Shown here one piece after another: positions 18,267 to 26,776 of a stretch of DNA of 64,000 nt (its first letter is position 1; each line of letters starts with the position of its first letter). The position numbers and the translations under genes are program-made. The stretch comes from an uncultured Eubacteriales bacterium (GTDB lineage Bacteria; Bacillota; Clostridia; Oscillospirales; CAG-272), in contig CABUHS010000002.1 of NCBI GenBank assembly GCA_902491535.1, positions 62,001-126,000 on the forward strand. Reading direction: 5' to 3'. The notes under the pieces are model-generated. The model did not search any database. It was not told where the DNA came from and worked only from the letters and a program-made list of their open reading frames with translations.

Positions 18267-20285
18267 ATGAAAAAACTTGCAATGTTCTTAGCAGCAGCGA
18301 CAGTTGCTTCATCTGTTGTTGCTATTCCGAGTGCTGCGGTTGCTGATATTGCTCCTTCCGACAAGGTACTTATGATCCCTTCTATTGATGATATAGAGAT
18401 CGACGGTATCATTGACGGAGCATATATGAGTTCATATCGCATCGAGCATGTATGGCAGGATTACAAGGACGGAGATCCTAACAATACTGCTGACAGCAAC
18501 TGGAATCACTGGGAAAGCGGTATTTACGCAAAGAAGATGAACAAACTCAATGAGGACGGAACAGAGTACAAGGATGAAAACGGTGCGACTGTCGAAATTG
18601 AAAATCCTGACTATACGCCGTATCCTTATAATGATCCCGAAAAGGGTATAAGCGCAACTTCATATTTCCTGTGGTCTCCCGACGGATATCTTTATGTAGC
18701 AATTGATGTACACGATCCTACGATGGGAGTCGTATCTGATGCAAAGTACGAGGCAGAATGCCTTAACACAGGGGCTCCGTACGGACCTTGGCTTCAGGAC
18801 CAGGTAATGCCGAGATTTGGTATAGATATCGGCGGACAGATGAGCTATTTCGATCTGAGCGCAGAGCGCGGCGGCAGGTATGCTCATAAGTTTTCAACAG
18901 GTGAGTCGTGGGCTCTCAACTGGAGAGGTTGGAACGGTCATGAGGATAACTATGACTTGGATGCTCTTTGGGCAACCTCTCAGAGAGATGACGGTTATAC
19001 TGTAGAGCTTGTTATTCCCGTAGACCTTGATCAGGCTAATTTTAACGAACTTATTGGCGAAGGCCCTGCTTTCGGTGACGGTTACAATATTTTCTATTCT
19101 CTTATTGCGGTTGATGCCATTGATTTAGGAACTGGTGATGATGACTGGCATAACTATGCTCTTGATCCCGGTAAACTGGCTGAAGGTATAATTGAGTGCG
19201 GTACATGTTTTGCAAACTTTACAAATATGACTTCCGGTCAGCATCAGTACGGAGATCCGACGCTTAAGCTCACTCTTTCAAAAGAAGCTCCTGCTGAGCA
19301 TGAGCATACATGGACTGTCGTAGAAGGTACCAATACTGCAACATGTACTGAAAAAGGAACTCAGAAAGTTATCTGTGAAGTTTGCGGCTTGGAGTCTGCA
19401 CAGGAAACAGAGATGCTTCCTCATACATGGGCAGATGAGAAAACTGTAGATCTTGCTCCTTCATGTATCGCTGAAGGATCTAAATCGATTCACTGCACAG
19501 TATGCGGTGCGATAGATCCTGATTCTATAGAAGTAATTCCCGCACTCGGCGGACAGCATACATATGATCCTAATGCTGAAAAGGTAGTTGATAAAGAAGC
19601 TACCTGCGAAGAAAAAGGACAGAAGTCGATTCACTGTGAAGTATGCGGATTCCCTGTAGAAGAAACAATAGAAGAACTTCCTGCACTCGGACATGATATG
19701 GGTGAAGCTGTAGTTGTAGACCCGACATGTACAAAAGACGGATCTTCGACAAAGTCATGCACAAGAGAAGGATGTGACCATAAAGAGGTTGAGGTAATCG
19801 CGGCTCTCGGTCATGATCTTGGCGAAGCGGTAGTTGTAGCTCCGACATGTACAGAGGACGGATCTTCTACCAGAACTTGTTCAAGATGCGATCATAAAGA
19901 GGTTGAGGTAATCGCGGCTCTCGGTCATAAGTACGGAGATGCTGTAGTTGTAGATGCAACATGCACAGAGGCAGGAACTTCCACCGTTAAATGTGAAATA
20001 TGCGGTCACGAAGAGGTTACAATAATAGCAGCTCTCGGTCACGATTTTGTTGACGGCGTTTGCACACGCTGCGGAGCAGAGGAAGAAAAACCAGGAGCTG
20101 ACGGAGACGTTAACGGCGACGGAATTGTAAACTCCAAGGATCTTACCCGTCTTATGAAGTATATTGCCGGCGATCCTAACGCAAAACTCGAAGGTAGCGG
20201 CGATATAAACGGTGACGGAACTGTAAACTCCAAGGATCTTACCCGTCTTATGAAGGTAATTGCCGGTGTTGATTCGGCGAAATAA
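18267..20285 (+). CDS. Secreted CBM9 / Cys-repeat / dockerin protein
   Basis: A 672-residue protein of three parts. After the signal peptide (residues 1-26) comes a CBM9-like domain to about residue 340 (IDGIIDGAYM, SYFLWSPDGYLYVAIDV, DGYTVELVIPV). Residues about 346-606 hold six and a half repeats of roughly 38 residues built on TCTEDGSxTxxCxxCxHxE...ALGH, each with a single Cys, a CxxC-type pair and a His; such repeats occur in surface proteins of gut Clostridia and their ligand is unknown. Residues about 611-672 are a C-terminal type I dockerin (DVNGDGIVNSKD and DINGDGTVNSKD, each followed by LTRLMK). It lacks a membrane helix, so the dockerin is its route to the surface. AAAGGAG precedes the ATG. 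Confidence 0.88.
   Translation: MKKLAMFLAAATVASSVVAIPSAAVADIAPSDKVLMIPSIDDIEIDGIIDGAYMSSYRIEHVWQDYKDGDPNNTADSNWNHWESGIYAKKMNKLNEDGTEYKDENGATVEIENPDYTPYPYNDPEKGISATSYFLWSPDGYLYVAIDVHDPTMGVVSDAKYEAECLNTGAPYGPWLQDQVMPRFGIDIGGQMSYFDLSAERGGRYAHKFSTGESWALNWRGWNGHEDNYDLDALWATSQRDDGYTVELVIPVDLDQANFNELIGEGPAFGDGYNIFYSLIAVDAIDLGTGDDDWHNYALDPGKLAEGIIECGTCFANFTNMTSGQHQYGDPTLKLTLSKEAPAEHEHTWTVVEGTNTATCTEKGTQKVICEVCGLESAQETEMLPHTWADEKTVDLAPSCIAEGSKSIHCTVCGAIDPDSIEVIPALGGQHTYDPNAEKVVDKEATCEEKGQKSIHCEVCGFPVEETIEELPALGHDMGEAVVVDPTCTKDGSSTKSCTREGCDHKEVEVIAALGHDLGEAVVVAPTCTEDGSSTRTCSRCDHKEVEVIAALGHKYGDAVVVDATCTEAGTSTVKCEICGHEEVTIIAALGHDFVDGVCTRCGAEEEKPGADGDVNGDGIVNSKDLTRLMKYIAGDPNAKLEGSGDINGDGTVNSKDLTRLMKVIAGVDSAK
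19305..20085 (+). repeat. In-frame tandem repeats, period about 114 bases
   Basis: Six full and one partial copies encode the Cys-rich 38-residue repeat. Copies four and five are nearly identical in DNA over the segment encoding HKEVEVIAALGH (at 19779 and 19893, exactly 114 bases apart), which points to recent duplication inside the gene. Confidence 0.85.
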
Positions 20286-20316
20286 GTATGTAATATAAAG
20301 ACAATAAAGTTAAAAA

Positions 20317-20336
20317 CTTGATAAGAAATTATCAAG
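20317..20336 (+). promoter_or_regulatory. GAAA-capped stem-loop upstream of the scaffoldin gene
   Basis: CTTGATAA pairs perfectly with TTATCAAG around a GAAA tetraloop, 20 bases before the scaffoldin's GGAGG. A GNRA-capped stem here suggests an mRNA-stability or processing element in the message rather than a terminator, as there is no U-run. Confidence 0.45.
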
Positions 20337-20366
20337 AAAATTATAAAAAATATTTTGGAGGAAAAA

Positions 20367-21413
20367 ATGAAAAAATTATTATCATTTGTAATGGTAGTAG
20401 CTATGCTGATGAGCGTTTGCGCATTCGGCGTATTTGCTGCCGACGAACCCACTATGACTGTAAGCTCTGCTACAGTTAACAAGGGAGAAGAGTTTACACT
20501 TACTGTTGATGTTGCAAACAACCCCGGTTTTACTGCTGCAACACTTTCTTTCGAGTATGACAAGGAAGCTCTTGAACTTGTATCAGTTGAAAATACAGCT
20601 GATTTTGACGGAAGCACAACAATGGCTGAAAAGTTTGTATGGCTTGCAAAAAATGATGTAACTGCAAACGGCACATTCCTTAAACTCAATTTTAAGGTTC
20701 TTGACAATGCTAAGGGCGGAAACTACACTGTAGATGCTAAGTATGTTGAGGGTGATATCTGCAACTATGACGAGAAAGATGTAAACTTTGTTGTAACTGC
20801 AGGTAAAGTTACTGTATTTGATCCTACTGCTCCTACAATGACTGTCGGAACTGTATACGGTAAGGTAGGCGAGCAAATCGAGGTTCCGGTTGTTGTTTCT
20901 AACAACCCCGGTTTCACCGCTGCAACACTTACTTTCGTATATGACAATGAAGCACTTAAACTCGACGAAGTTGTAACCGGTGCTGACTTTGATGCAAGTA
21001 CCACTATGGCTGAGAAGTTTGTATGGCTTGCAAAAAATGATGTTAAGGCAAACGGCACATTCGTAACACTTAAGTTCACAGTTCTTAAGGGTGTTGACGG
21101 TGAATCTACTCCTGTAAGCGTAACATACGCTGAGGGTGATATCTGTAACTACAATGAGGAAGATGTAAACTTCCAGGTAGTTGCCGGTAAGGTTATCTTC
21201 GGTGCAGAGCCTGTTCCGGAGACAACAGCTCCCGTTACAGAGCCTGTTACAGAGCCCGAAACAGAACCCGCTACAGAGCCGGCTACAACAGCTAAGCCTG
21301 ATAATAAGCCGAATGACAACAAGTCTCCTGCAACAGCTGATGCAAGCGTTGTAGTAGCAGCAGTTGCTCTTGCGGCAGGCGCTTGCTTCGTAGCAACAAA
21401 GAAGAGAAAGTAA
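20367..21413 (+). CDS. Two-cohesin surface scaffoldin
   Basis: A 348-residue protein: signal peptide (residues 1-23), two tandem type I cohesin domains (about 27-150 and 155-278, repeat period 128 residues), a Thr/Pro/Glu linker, then SPATAD, a hydrophobic helix and KKRK. Both cohesins share NNPGFTAATL, TTMAEKFVWLAKNDV and EGDICNYxE(K/E)DVNF, so they probably bind the same partners. The tail is a degenerate sortase-type or membrane anchor. The protein can display two dockerin proteins side by side. The GGAGG ribosome site decides ATG 20367; the in-frame TTG at 20355 lies before it. No CBM is present in the scaffoldin itself, unlike classical CipA-type scaffoldins. Confidence 0.92.
   Translation: MKKLLSFVMVVAMLMSVCAFGVFAADEPTMTVSSATVNKGEEFTLTVDVANNPGFTAATLSFEYDKEALELVSVENTADFDGSTTMAEKFVWLAKNDVTANGTFLKLNFKVLDNAKGGNYTVDAKYVEGDICNYDEKDVNFVVTAGKVTVFDPTAPTMTVGTVYGKVGEQIEVPVVVSNNPGFTAATLTFVYDNEALKLDEVVTGADFDASTTMAEKFVWLAKNDVKANGTFVTLKFTVLKGVDGESTPVSVTYAEGDICNYNEEDVNFQVVAGKVIFGAEPVPETTAPVTEPVTEPETEPATEPATTAKPDNKPNDNKSPATADASVVVAAVALAAGACFVATKKRK
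20517..21200 (+). repeat. 384-base tandem duplication of the cohesin unit
   Basis: The segment encoding NNPGFTAATL occurs at 20517 and again at 20901, and long stretches between are near-identical, so the two cohesins arose by an internal duplication of 128 codons. Confidence 0.85.
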
Positions 21414-21464
21414 TTTAAATAATAAAATTATTTTCGGCTCGTTTATATCATTAAAGTGATATTT

Positions 21465-21492
21465 CCGGTCCGCTGAGTGATCGGCGGACCGG
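21465..21492 (+). terminator. Terminator after the scaffoldin gene
   Basis: CCGGTCCGC pairs with GCGGACCGG around a ten-base loop and is followed by TTTCTG. It separates the scaffoldin from the next CBM9 gene. Confidence 0.7.
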
Positions 21493-21563
21493 TTTCTGCA
21501 TATGATATATAGTGATATGTTTTAATATGAAATGTATGTAATTTTATTACAAAGGTGATTACA

Positions 21564-22685
21564 ATGAAAAAAGTTGGTATGGCTATTGCTGCTTTAATTG
21601 TTGCAGCCACAACTCTCACTGCAATTCCTGCTTCGGCTGCGAATCACAATGAGAACGTACTTAAGGCTACGCCTAATATAGATGGTCAGATTGATGCGGC
21701 ATACCTTGAATCTTTCTATATTGAACATGAGTGGAAATCCGAGCGTAACAGTGAGAATTTCTGGGCTAACGGAAAATTCGAGTTTGACTATGAGAAAGAT
21801 GAAAAAGGAAATAAGGTAGAAGGCAGCGTTGGATACAACACTGCTTACGGATGGGACGCGAAAGCAACATCGTATTTTCTTTGGGATGACGACAACCTTT
21901 ATGTGGCTGTAAGAGTTATTGATGATGATATGGGCGTTGTTGATGATGCTCATTATCAGATGGCTTGTGAAGCTACAAATGATTACGGACCATGGCTTCA
22001 GGACTCTGTTCGTGTTAATTTTACATTCAGAGGAATGACTTTCTTTTTGACCGCTGACCGTGCAGGCAGGTTCCTTACTGCGTATAAGGAAATGAACTAC
22101 GGACAGAGCTGTTGGGTAGATATTTACAGTTGGTTTGAGCATCAGAAAAATAAGGATGCCGGATACTATGTAACTAAACAGACGAATGACGGTTATATAG
22201 TTGAGATGAAGCTTCCTGTAAGTGAGAATGCTAAGGCAAGACTTCTTCAGGATGGCGGAAGCTTTAAATATGCTGTAAATGTTATTGACAGTCCGGCAGG
22301 CAGTAAATACGGTCTTGACCAGGCACGCCTGGCTGAAGGTATAGAGGTTGAGGGATGTAACCTTGACGACTTTATCGTACTTACTGACGGTGCCAATCCG
22401 ATTGACGGTACTCCTAATATAAAGGTTAAGCTTTCTTCAAATGCACCGACAGCGGCGCCTGATGTTCCTGCTGATACATCTGCTTCCGATAACAATAATA
22501 ACAATCAGAATCAAAACCAGAATCAGGGAAGCGGATCGAATGGTTCTTCTGATAAACCTGTTACTCCTACAACAGGAGATAAGACAAATTCAAACGCAGC
22601 TCAGACCGGAGATGTCGGAATTGCAGTTGCTGCTGCAGCTTTGATTGCTGCTGCGGGCTTTGTAGTTATCAAGAAACGTAAATAA
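21564..22685 (+). CDS. Surface-anchored CBM9-like protein (paralogue)
   Basis: A 373-residue protein with the same layout as the CBM9 protein upstream of the single-cohesin gene: signal peptide (residues 1-22), CBM9-like domain (PNIDGQIDAAY, SYFLWDDDNLYVAVRVIDDD, DGYIVEMKLPV), a Gln/Asn/Ser/Pro linker, AQTGD, a hydrophobic helix and KKRK. AQTGD is close to the SPxTGD sorting signals of many Clostridia, so covalent wall attachment by a sortase is possible; no sortase gene is in the window. The AAAGGTG ribosome site supports ATG 21564 rather than the in-frame GTG nine bases earlier, which is part of that site. It ends the surface locus and converges with the minus-strand enzymes. Confidence 0.85.
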   Translation: MKKVGMAIAALIVAATTLTAIPASAANHNENVLKATPNIDGQIDAAYLESFYIEHEWKSERNSENFWANGKFEFDYEKDEKGNKVEGSVGYNTAYGWDAKATSYFLWDDDNLYVAVRVIDDDMGVVDDAHYQMACEATNDYGPWLQDSVRVNFTFRGMTFFLTADRAGRFLTAYKEMNYGQSCWVDIYSWFEHQKNKDAGYYVTKQTNDGYIVEMKLPVSENAKARLLQDGGSFKYAVNVIDSPAGSKYGLDQARLAEGIEVEGCNLDDFIVLTDGANPIDGTPNIKVKLSSNAPTAAPDVPADTSASDNNNNNQNQNQNQGSGSNGSSDKPVTPTTGDKTNSNAAQTGDVGIAVAAAALIAAAGFVVIKKRK

Positions 22686-22696
22686 TTTTTTGATAT

Positions 22697-22754
22697 AAAC
22701 TCTCTCTTTTTCAGCGCGGCCGCCGCTTTGCGGCGGTGAAAATGAGAGAGTTTT
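22697..22754 (+). terminator. Long terminator hairpin after the CBM9 gene
   Basis: AAACTCTCTC pairs with GAGAGAGTTT around an inner GCCGC-TTT-GCGGC stem, followed by TTTTATAT. This is a clear intrinsic terminator for the plus-strand surface locus. Confidence 0.85.
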
Positions 22755-22793
22755 ATATATTTATTGAAAACATGAAATTGATTGGAAAATAAT

Positions 22794-22832
22794 ATTGTCC
22801 CGAATTGCGCTTATAATGCGATTCGGGACAAT
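22794..22832. terminator. Second convergent-region hairpin, probably for the minus strand
   Basis: ATTGTCCCGAAT pairs perfectly with ATTCGGGACAAT, with GCGC/GCG pairing inside. On the minus strand the hairpin is followed by an AT-rich run, and it lies 70 bases beyond the stop of the SGNH gene, so it probably ends that transcript. Confidence 0.65.
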
Positions 22833-22902
22833 GTATTATTGATTATTTAAATTTTCGCTTATCTCGGAGATGTTTGATGTAAGAAATTAAATTGCCATGC
22901 TG

Positions 22903-24009
22903 TTAATTATTATCTATAGTGTATGTAGGACTTGTGACTTCCTTGTAATTTATATTTGCAGAAAGAGAGCTTGATTCATTTACGACAATAGACGGTCTGA
23001 CTCCGTATCTTTTGGCAAGTACTTCGCGGAGAACAGGATAGAGTCGCTCTGACATAAGTCGGTTTCCGATATCGTTTCCATGCAGCATGTCGATTGTGCA
23101 TGCGAAGCGCCCGACTGTGCCGTATGTCTCGCTTCCGTCTATAAAATAAACATTTTCGTCACCGGCAGCAATTGCGTTGCGGTAGGTTTGACGGATAATA
23201 TCGCGACGCTCCAATTTTTCAAATTTAAATGAGTCATCGCACAAAGACTGCATTATTATCGGAAGATCAGGCTGCGCCTCTCTGATAATCTTGTAGAAAT
23301 TTTCGTGTGTTTTACGCAGATGCGCTGCGCTGTCAGCATTATGGTCATAATCCATAACAAATGCTGACATTTTCTGTTTGGCGAGAAACTCTGCCATGGC
23401 GGGCTCTCCCATTCCCGATCCTGAGAAGCCGAAGTTGACAAAATCTGCGTCTACCCATCTTGCTGTATATGCAACAAAATTACATGACGGATGTGATGCG
23501 CTGCATCCTTCTGTTATGGAAGATCCATAGTAGAAAACCGGATCTATATATGTATACGGAGTAGGTGCAAGAACCTGAGCGTCATCGTCAACAGACATTT
23601 CAAGATCTTCAACTGCTTCATTTCTAGGAAGATATATTGTATAATCATCCATTGTGCCTGGGAGTTTGATATCGCGTTCGGCAACGAGTACGCCGTATGC
23701 TTTGGGAACTGCGTAACCTATATACTCAGCTTCTATTCCGCGGCCGCGCAGAACATCGCATGCGGAGGATCCGATGATCGGGAAGTTACTGTCGCATGTG
23801 CATGAGTGGAGAATTACACGTATGTGAAGATTTTTTGAATCGGTGCGGAAACGGATGCGCCCGCCTGTACAGCGGATACCCATTATGTCAACACCGTCGT
23901 TTACCTTGCCGAAAAGTTCTTCCGGAACTTTCCAGAGATGTCCTTTGTGATAATTCGAGAGAAGTCCGTTTATTTCTACCGGAGCTTCGTATATAGATAT
24001 ATTTTTCAT
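22903..24009 (-). CDS. Cytoplasmic two-domain SGNH/GDSL esterase
   Basis: A 368-residue protein without a signal peptide. Residues about 1-150 form the beta-sandwich that precedes GDSL_3-type SGNH hydrolases (LWKVPEELFGKVNDG, then FRTDSKNLHIRV). The hydrolase domain then shows block I GSSITEG (Ser nucleophile), block II GFSGSGMGE (Gly oxyanion), a DYDHN segment in place of the usual GxND, and the D..H pair in DMLHGND. Such enzymes typically remove acetyl or other acyl groups from sugars. It is 88 bases downstream of the GH95 gene on the same strand, so it probably deacylates oligosaccharides before or after the glycosidase acts. AAAGGA precedes the ATG. Confidence 0.85.
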   Translation of the reverse strand: MKNISIYEAPVEINGLLSNYHKGHLWKVPEELFGKVNDGVDIMGIRCTGGRIRFRTDSKNLHIRVILHSCTCDSNFPIIGSSACDVLRGRGIEAEYIGYAVPKAYGVLVAERDIKLPGTMDDYTIYLPRNEAVEDLEMSVDDDAQVLAPTPYTYIDPVFYYGSSITEGCSASHPSCNFVAYTARWVDADFVNFGFSGSGMGEPAMAEFLAKQKMSAFVMDYDHNADSAAHLRKTHENFYKIIREAQPDLPIIMQSLCDDSFKFEKLERRDIIRQTYRNAIAAGDENVYFIDGSETYGTVGRFACTIDMLHGNDIGNRLMSERLYPVLREVLAKRYGVRPSIVVNESSSLSANINYKEVTSPTYTIDNN

Positions 24010-24097
24010 GGCGTTATGAGTCCTTTCTTTTTCGAAAATGCCATTTTATAATTTTATTTGCATGGATGATAGACCGTGGCAAACATTTGCTATTTTA

Positions 24098-26467
24098 TCA
24101 GTTGAATTCAAGAAAATACTTGCATCCGGGTGTTGTATCGAAACGGACGATGCCGTTTTCAACCTGTGTCTCGATGCGGCATGAACCTGAAGAACCTTTG
24201 CAACTTGTAGTACCTTTCAGACGTATACAACATTCTCCACCGCAGTTTGAAGCAATAGTGGCATGTACAACGCGGCCGTTGATCCAATCAAAATCGACTA
24301 TAAAACCTCCTCTGCAATGGAAGCCTTCGATATTGCCGCTTTTCCAGTTTTCAGGGCATGCGGGAAGCGGAGAAATCACATTTTCATAGCTTTGGATAAG
24401 CATTTCTGCTATAGCTGCCGAGCCTCCGAAGTTGCCGTCTATCTGAAATATTCGCGGGGGATGAAGATCGAGCATTGAAATTGTTGCAAAATCGCATATA
24501 AGCGCGCGCAAGTGTTCCATTGCAAGTTTACCGTCACCGAAACGTGCATAAAGTCCGGATGCCCATGCGCGGCTCCATCCGGTGTGTCCTCCTCCGCCTT
24601 CCAACCTTCTGTCAAGAGATACCTTGCAGGCATTGAATATGTCAGGGGTATCTTTTTTATTTATTATATCTATTGGATATACTCCGACCAGATGTGAGAA
24701 ATGGCGGTGTCCCGGTTCTGTTTCCGTAAGTTGTTCGGTCCATTCGAGAAGCTCGCCGTTTTTGCCGATTTTAAGTTTGGGCAGACGCTTACGTATTTCT
24801 ATCCATTTTTCGCATTGCTTACGGTCCGCACCGCATAGATTTGAAATGAATATTACCCAATCGAATACGGCGGTGCAAAGCTCAATGTCTATAGCTGATG
24901 AAATACAGGCTGATACAGGATGCTTATCTCCTGCCTCTTCAAAGCGATTTTCGGGAGACTGTGACGGAACAATCTGGAGGTTTCCGTCAGGATCCTCACA
25001 GAGAAAGTCCTCATAGAACTCGGCGATCAGCTTAAAGAACGGATATGCGCGATTTACAAGAAACTTTATGTCACGGGTATACTGCCAGTGCATCCAGTAA
25101 TGTGTTGCAAGCCACGCGGCGGTTCCGACAAATATGTCCCATCCGCTTCTTGTGATTATCGCCCGTCCGTGACAGTCGGTGGCAAGCGGATAAAGTATTC
25201 CGCGGCAGCCGAAGTGCCGCATTGCTGTTTTCTTTCCTTCTTCTATCATTCCTTCGCAGAAATTGAAAAATGAGTCGGTGAATTGGGAGAGACCTACAGT
25301 TTCTGCCATCCAGTAGTTCATCTGGAGATTTATGTCGCAGTGGAAATCACTGTTCCACGGCGGAAGCAGCTCTTCATTCCACTTTCCCTGCAGATTTGCC
25401 GGAAGCTTACCGGAGGAAGATATGAGAAGATATCTGCCGTAGTTAAAGTAGAGTATCGGGATTATGCTTTCAAACTGTCCTGCTCTATAGCCTGCAAGAA
25501 GTTCGTCTGTATAAAATTTTTCCGCTTCAGCGCAGTCATTGTCCGCTATATTTACACGGCATTTGCAGAACATTTCCGAATATGACTTCAAATGCTCTTT
25601 CAGTGCAGACTCGAAATCTCCCCCGAAGAGATTGAATGCCTCTTTATCCGGTTCGCCTTTTTTGTCGGTCACGCCGATGTTAAGGTATGCAGTTACGGTT
25701 TTTGCATTTTTTATTGTGATACTTGCAGAATCCTTTGAGTATTCCGGTTTTCCGTCGGTGGATGCAATATATATCGCAACAGTGAATCTGCTGTCTCCGG
25801 TGAATTCGCCGTGCATAACAATACGTTTTTCGGTGCTATCGGTGTACAGTGACAGCTCGCAGTCCGGATCGTCGCGGCGCGAGAGATCAAGCTTCCAGCA
25901 TATTGGCTTGCTTGCACTGAGACGAATGCACATATTTCCGGGTTCGCTCTGAGATGCAAAGAATTCCCGTTTTATATTGATTCCGTCGCATATTCTCGAA
26001 ACGGATACTAATGCGCTGTTCATATCGAGCTGACGAATGTATTCTTCGTTTCTGTCAAATGTATTCCCGAGACCGTTAAGCTCGGTTATTGTCAGATCGC
26101 CGGCAGGTTGGAACGGATCCATAAGGAGAACCTGTTTATCTTTTATTGTCGGATTGCGATAGTCTGACAACTCAGTAGTACAATATTCAGTGGCTTCTTT
26201 GTATTTACCCTCGAAAAGCAACGCACGTGTTTTTTCGAGATTCTCGCGCGGTATCTCGTCTGCCTCTCTGTCTTTGAATATACCTTTATAGAGCCATTCA
26301 TGATTTAGAGCGATGCGCTCAAATCCTGTGGATGTGCCGCACACCATTCCCGCTATACGGCCGTTTCCTATCGGCAGCCCCTCCATCCATTCGGATGCCG
26401 GTTTGTTATACCGCATTACGAGCGTTTCCCGGCGCTCGGTGCGTACAATATTTTCTTTGTTAGTCAT
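24098..26467 (-). CDS. GH95-family glycosidase (alpha-L-fucosidase/galactosidase type)
   Basis: A 789-residue protein with no signal peptide. The N-terminal beta-sandwich opens with EWMEGLPIGNGRIAGMVCG, the classic GH95 start. The (alpha/alpha)6 barrel includes CDINLQMNYW (residues 377-386), QSPENRF with the candidate acid Glu506, HRHFSHLVGVYP, GHTGWSRAW and FQIDGNFGG with Asp677. In the characterised Bifidobacterium enzyme the barrel motif is N-x-N; here the first Asn is Asp378. GH95 enzymes cleave alpha-1,2-fucose or alpha-L-galactose from oligosaccharides or plant glycans. The gene forms a two-gene minus-strand unit with the SGNH esterase. The start is preceded by AAAGGAAG at a rather long spacing; the Met at residue 18 (MRYNK) is an alternative. 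Confidence 0.9.
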   Translation of the reverse strand: MTNKENIVRTERRETLVMRYNKPASEWMEGLPIGNGRIAGMVCGTSTGFERIALNHEWLYKGIFKDREADEIPRENLEKTRALLFEGKYKEATEYCTTELSDYRNPTIKDKQVLLMDPFQPAGDLTITELNGLGNTFDRNEEYIRQLDMNSALVSVSRICDGINIKREFFASQSEPGNMCIRLSASKPICWKLDLSRRDDPDCELSLYTDSTEKRIVMHGEFTGDSRFTVAIYIASTDGKPEYSKDSASITIKNAKTVTAYLNIGVTDKKGEPDKEAFNLFGGDFESALKEHLKSYSEMFCKCRVNIADNDCAEAEKFYTDELLAGYRAGQFESIIPILYFNYGRYLLISSSGKLPANLQGKWNEELLPPWNSDFHCDINLQMNYWMAETVGLSQFTDSFFNFCEGMIEEGKKTAMRHFGCRGILYPLATDCHGRAIITRSGWDIFVGTAAWLATHYWMHWQYTRDIKFLVNRAYPFFKLIAEFYEDFLCEDPDGNLQIVPSQSPENRFEEAGDKHPVSACISSAIDIELCTAVFDWVIFISNLCGADRKQCEKWIEIRKRLPKLKIGKNGELLEWTEQLTETEPGHRHFSHLVGVYPIDIINKKDTPDIFNACKVSLDRRLEGGGGHTGWSRAWASGLYARFGDGKLAMEHLRALICDFATISMLDLHPPRIFQIDGNFGGSAAIAEMLIQSYENVISPLPACPENWKSGNIEGFHCRGGFIVDFDWINGRVVHATIASNCGGECCIRLKGTTSCKGSSGSCRIETQVENGIVRFDTTPGCKYFLEFN

Positions 26468-26668
26468 TTAAGGTGACCACTTCCTTTCACTTAGGCATGA
26501 AGATGCTTCGTGCCTGTGCCAAACGGTAGACGGAGACCTCCGATACCTTATGTGAAAAAACGTTACGATAATAATCCAGATTAATGTTTTTATACAATAA
26601 ATATGTTGTTAAATATATTATTTATAATATAAATAAGAAGGAAAATTTGTCAGAATCATATCAGTGCA

Positions 26669-26698
26669 ATTATAGCATGTATTTTCTTATTTTGTCAA
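26669..26698 (-). promoter_or_regulatory. Strong sigma-A promoter for the GH95-SGNH unit
   Basis: Read on the minus strand: TTGACA, 18 bases, then TGCTATAAT (extended -10). Both hexamers are perfect. The leader to the GH95 start is about 195 bases. Confidence 0.75.
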
Positions 26699-26776
26699 GG
26701 CGCATGAGCATAAATATTTGAATAAGATATTTTTAGAAAAATGTTCTTTTGTAAACAAATCGATTATGTGAAAATA

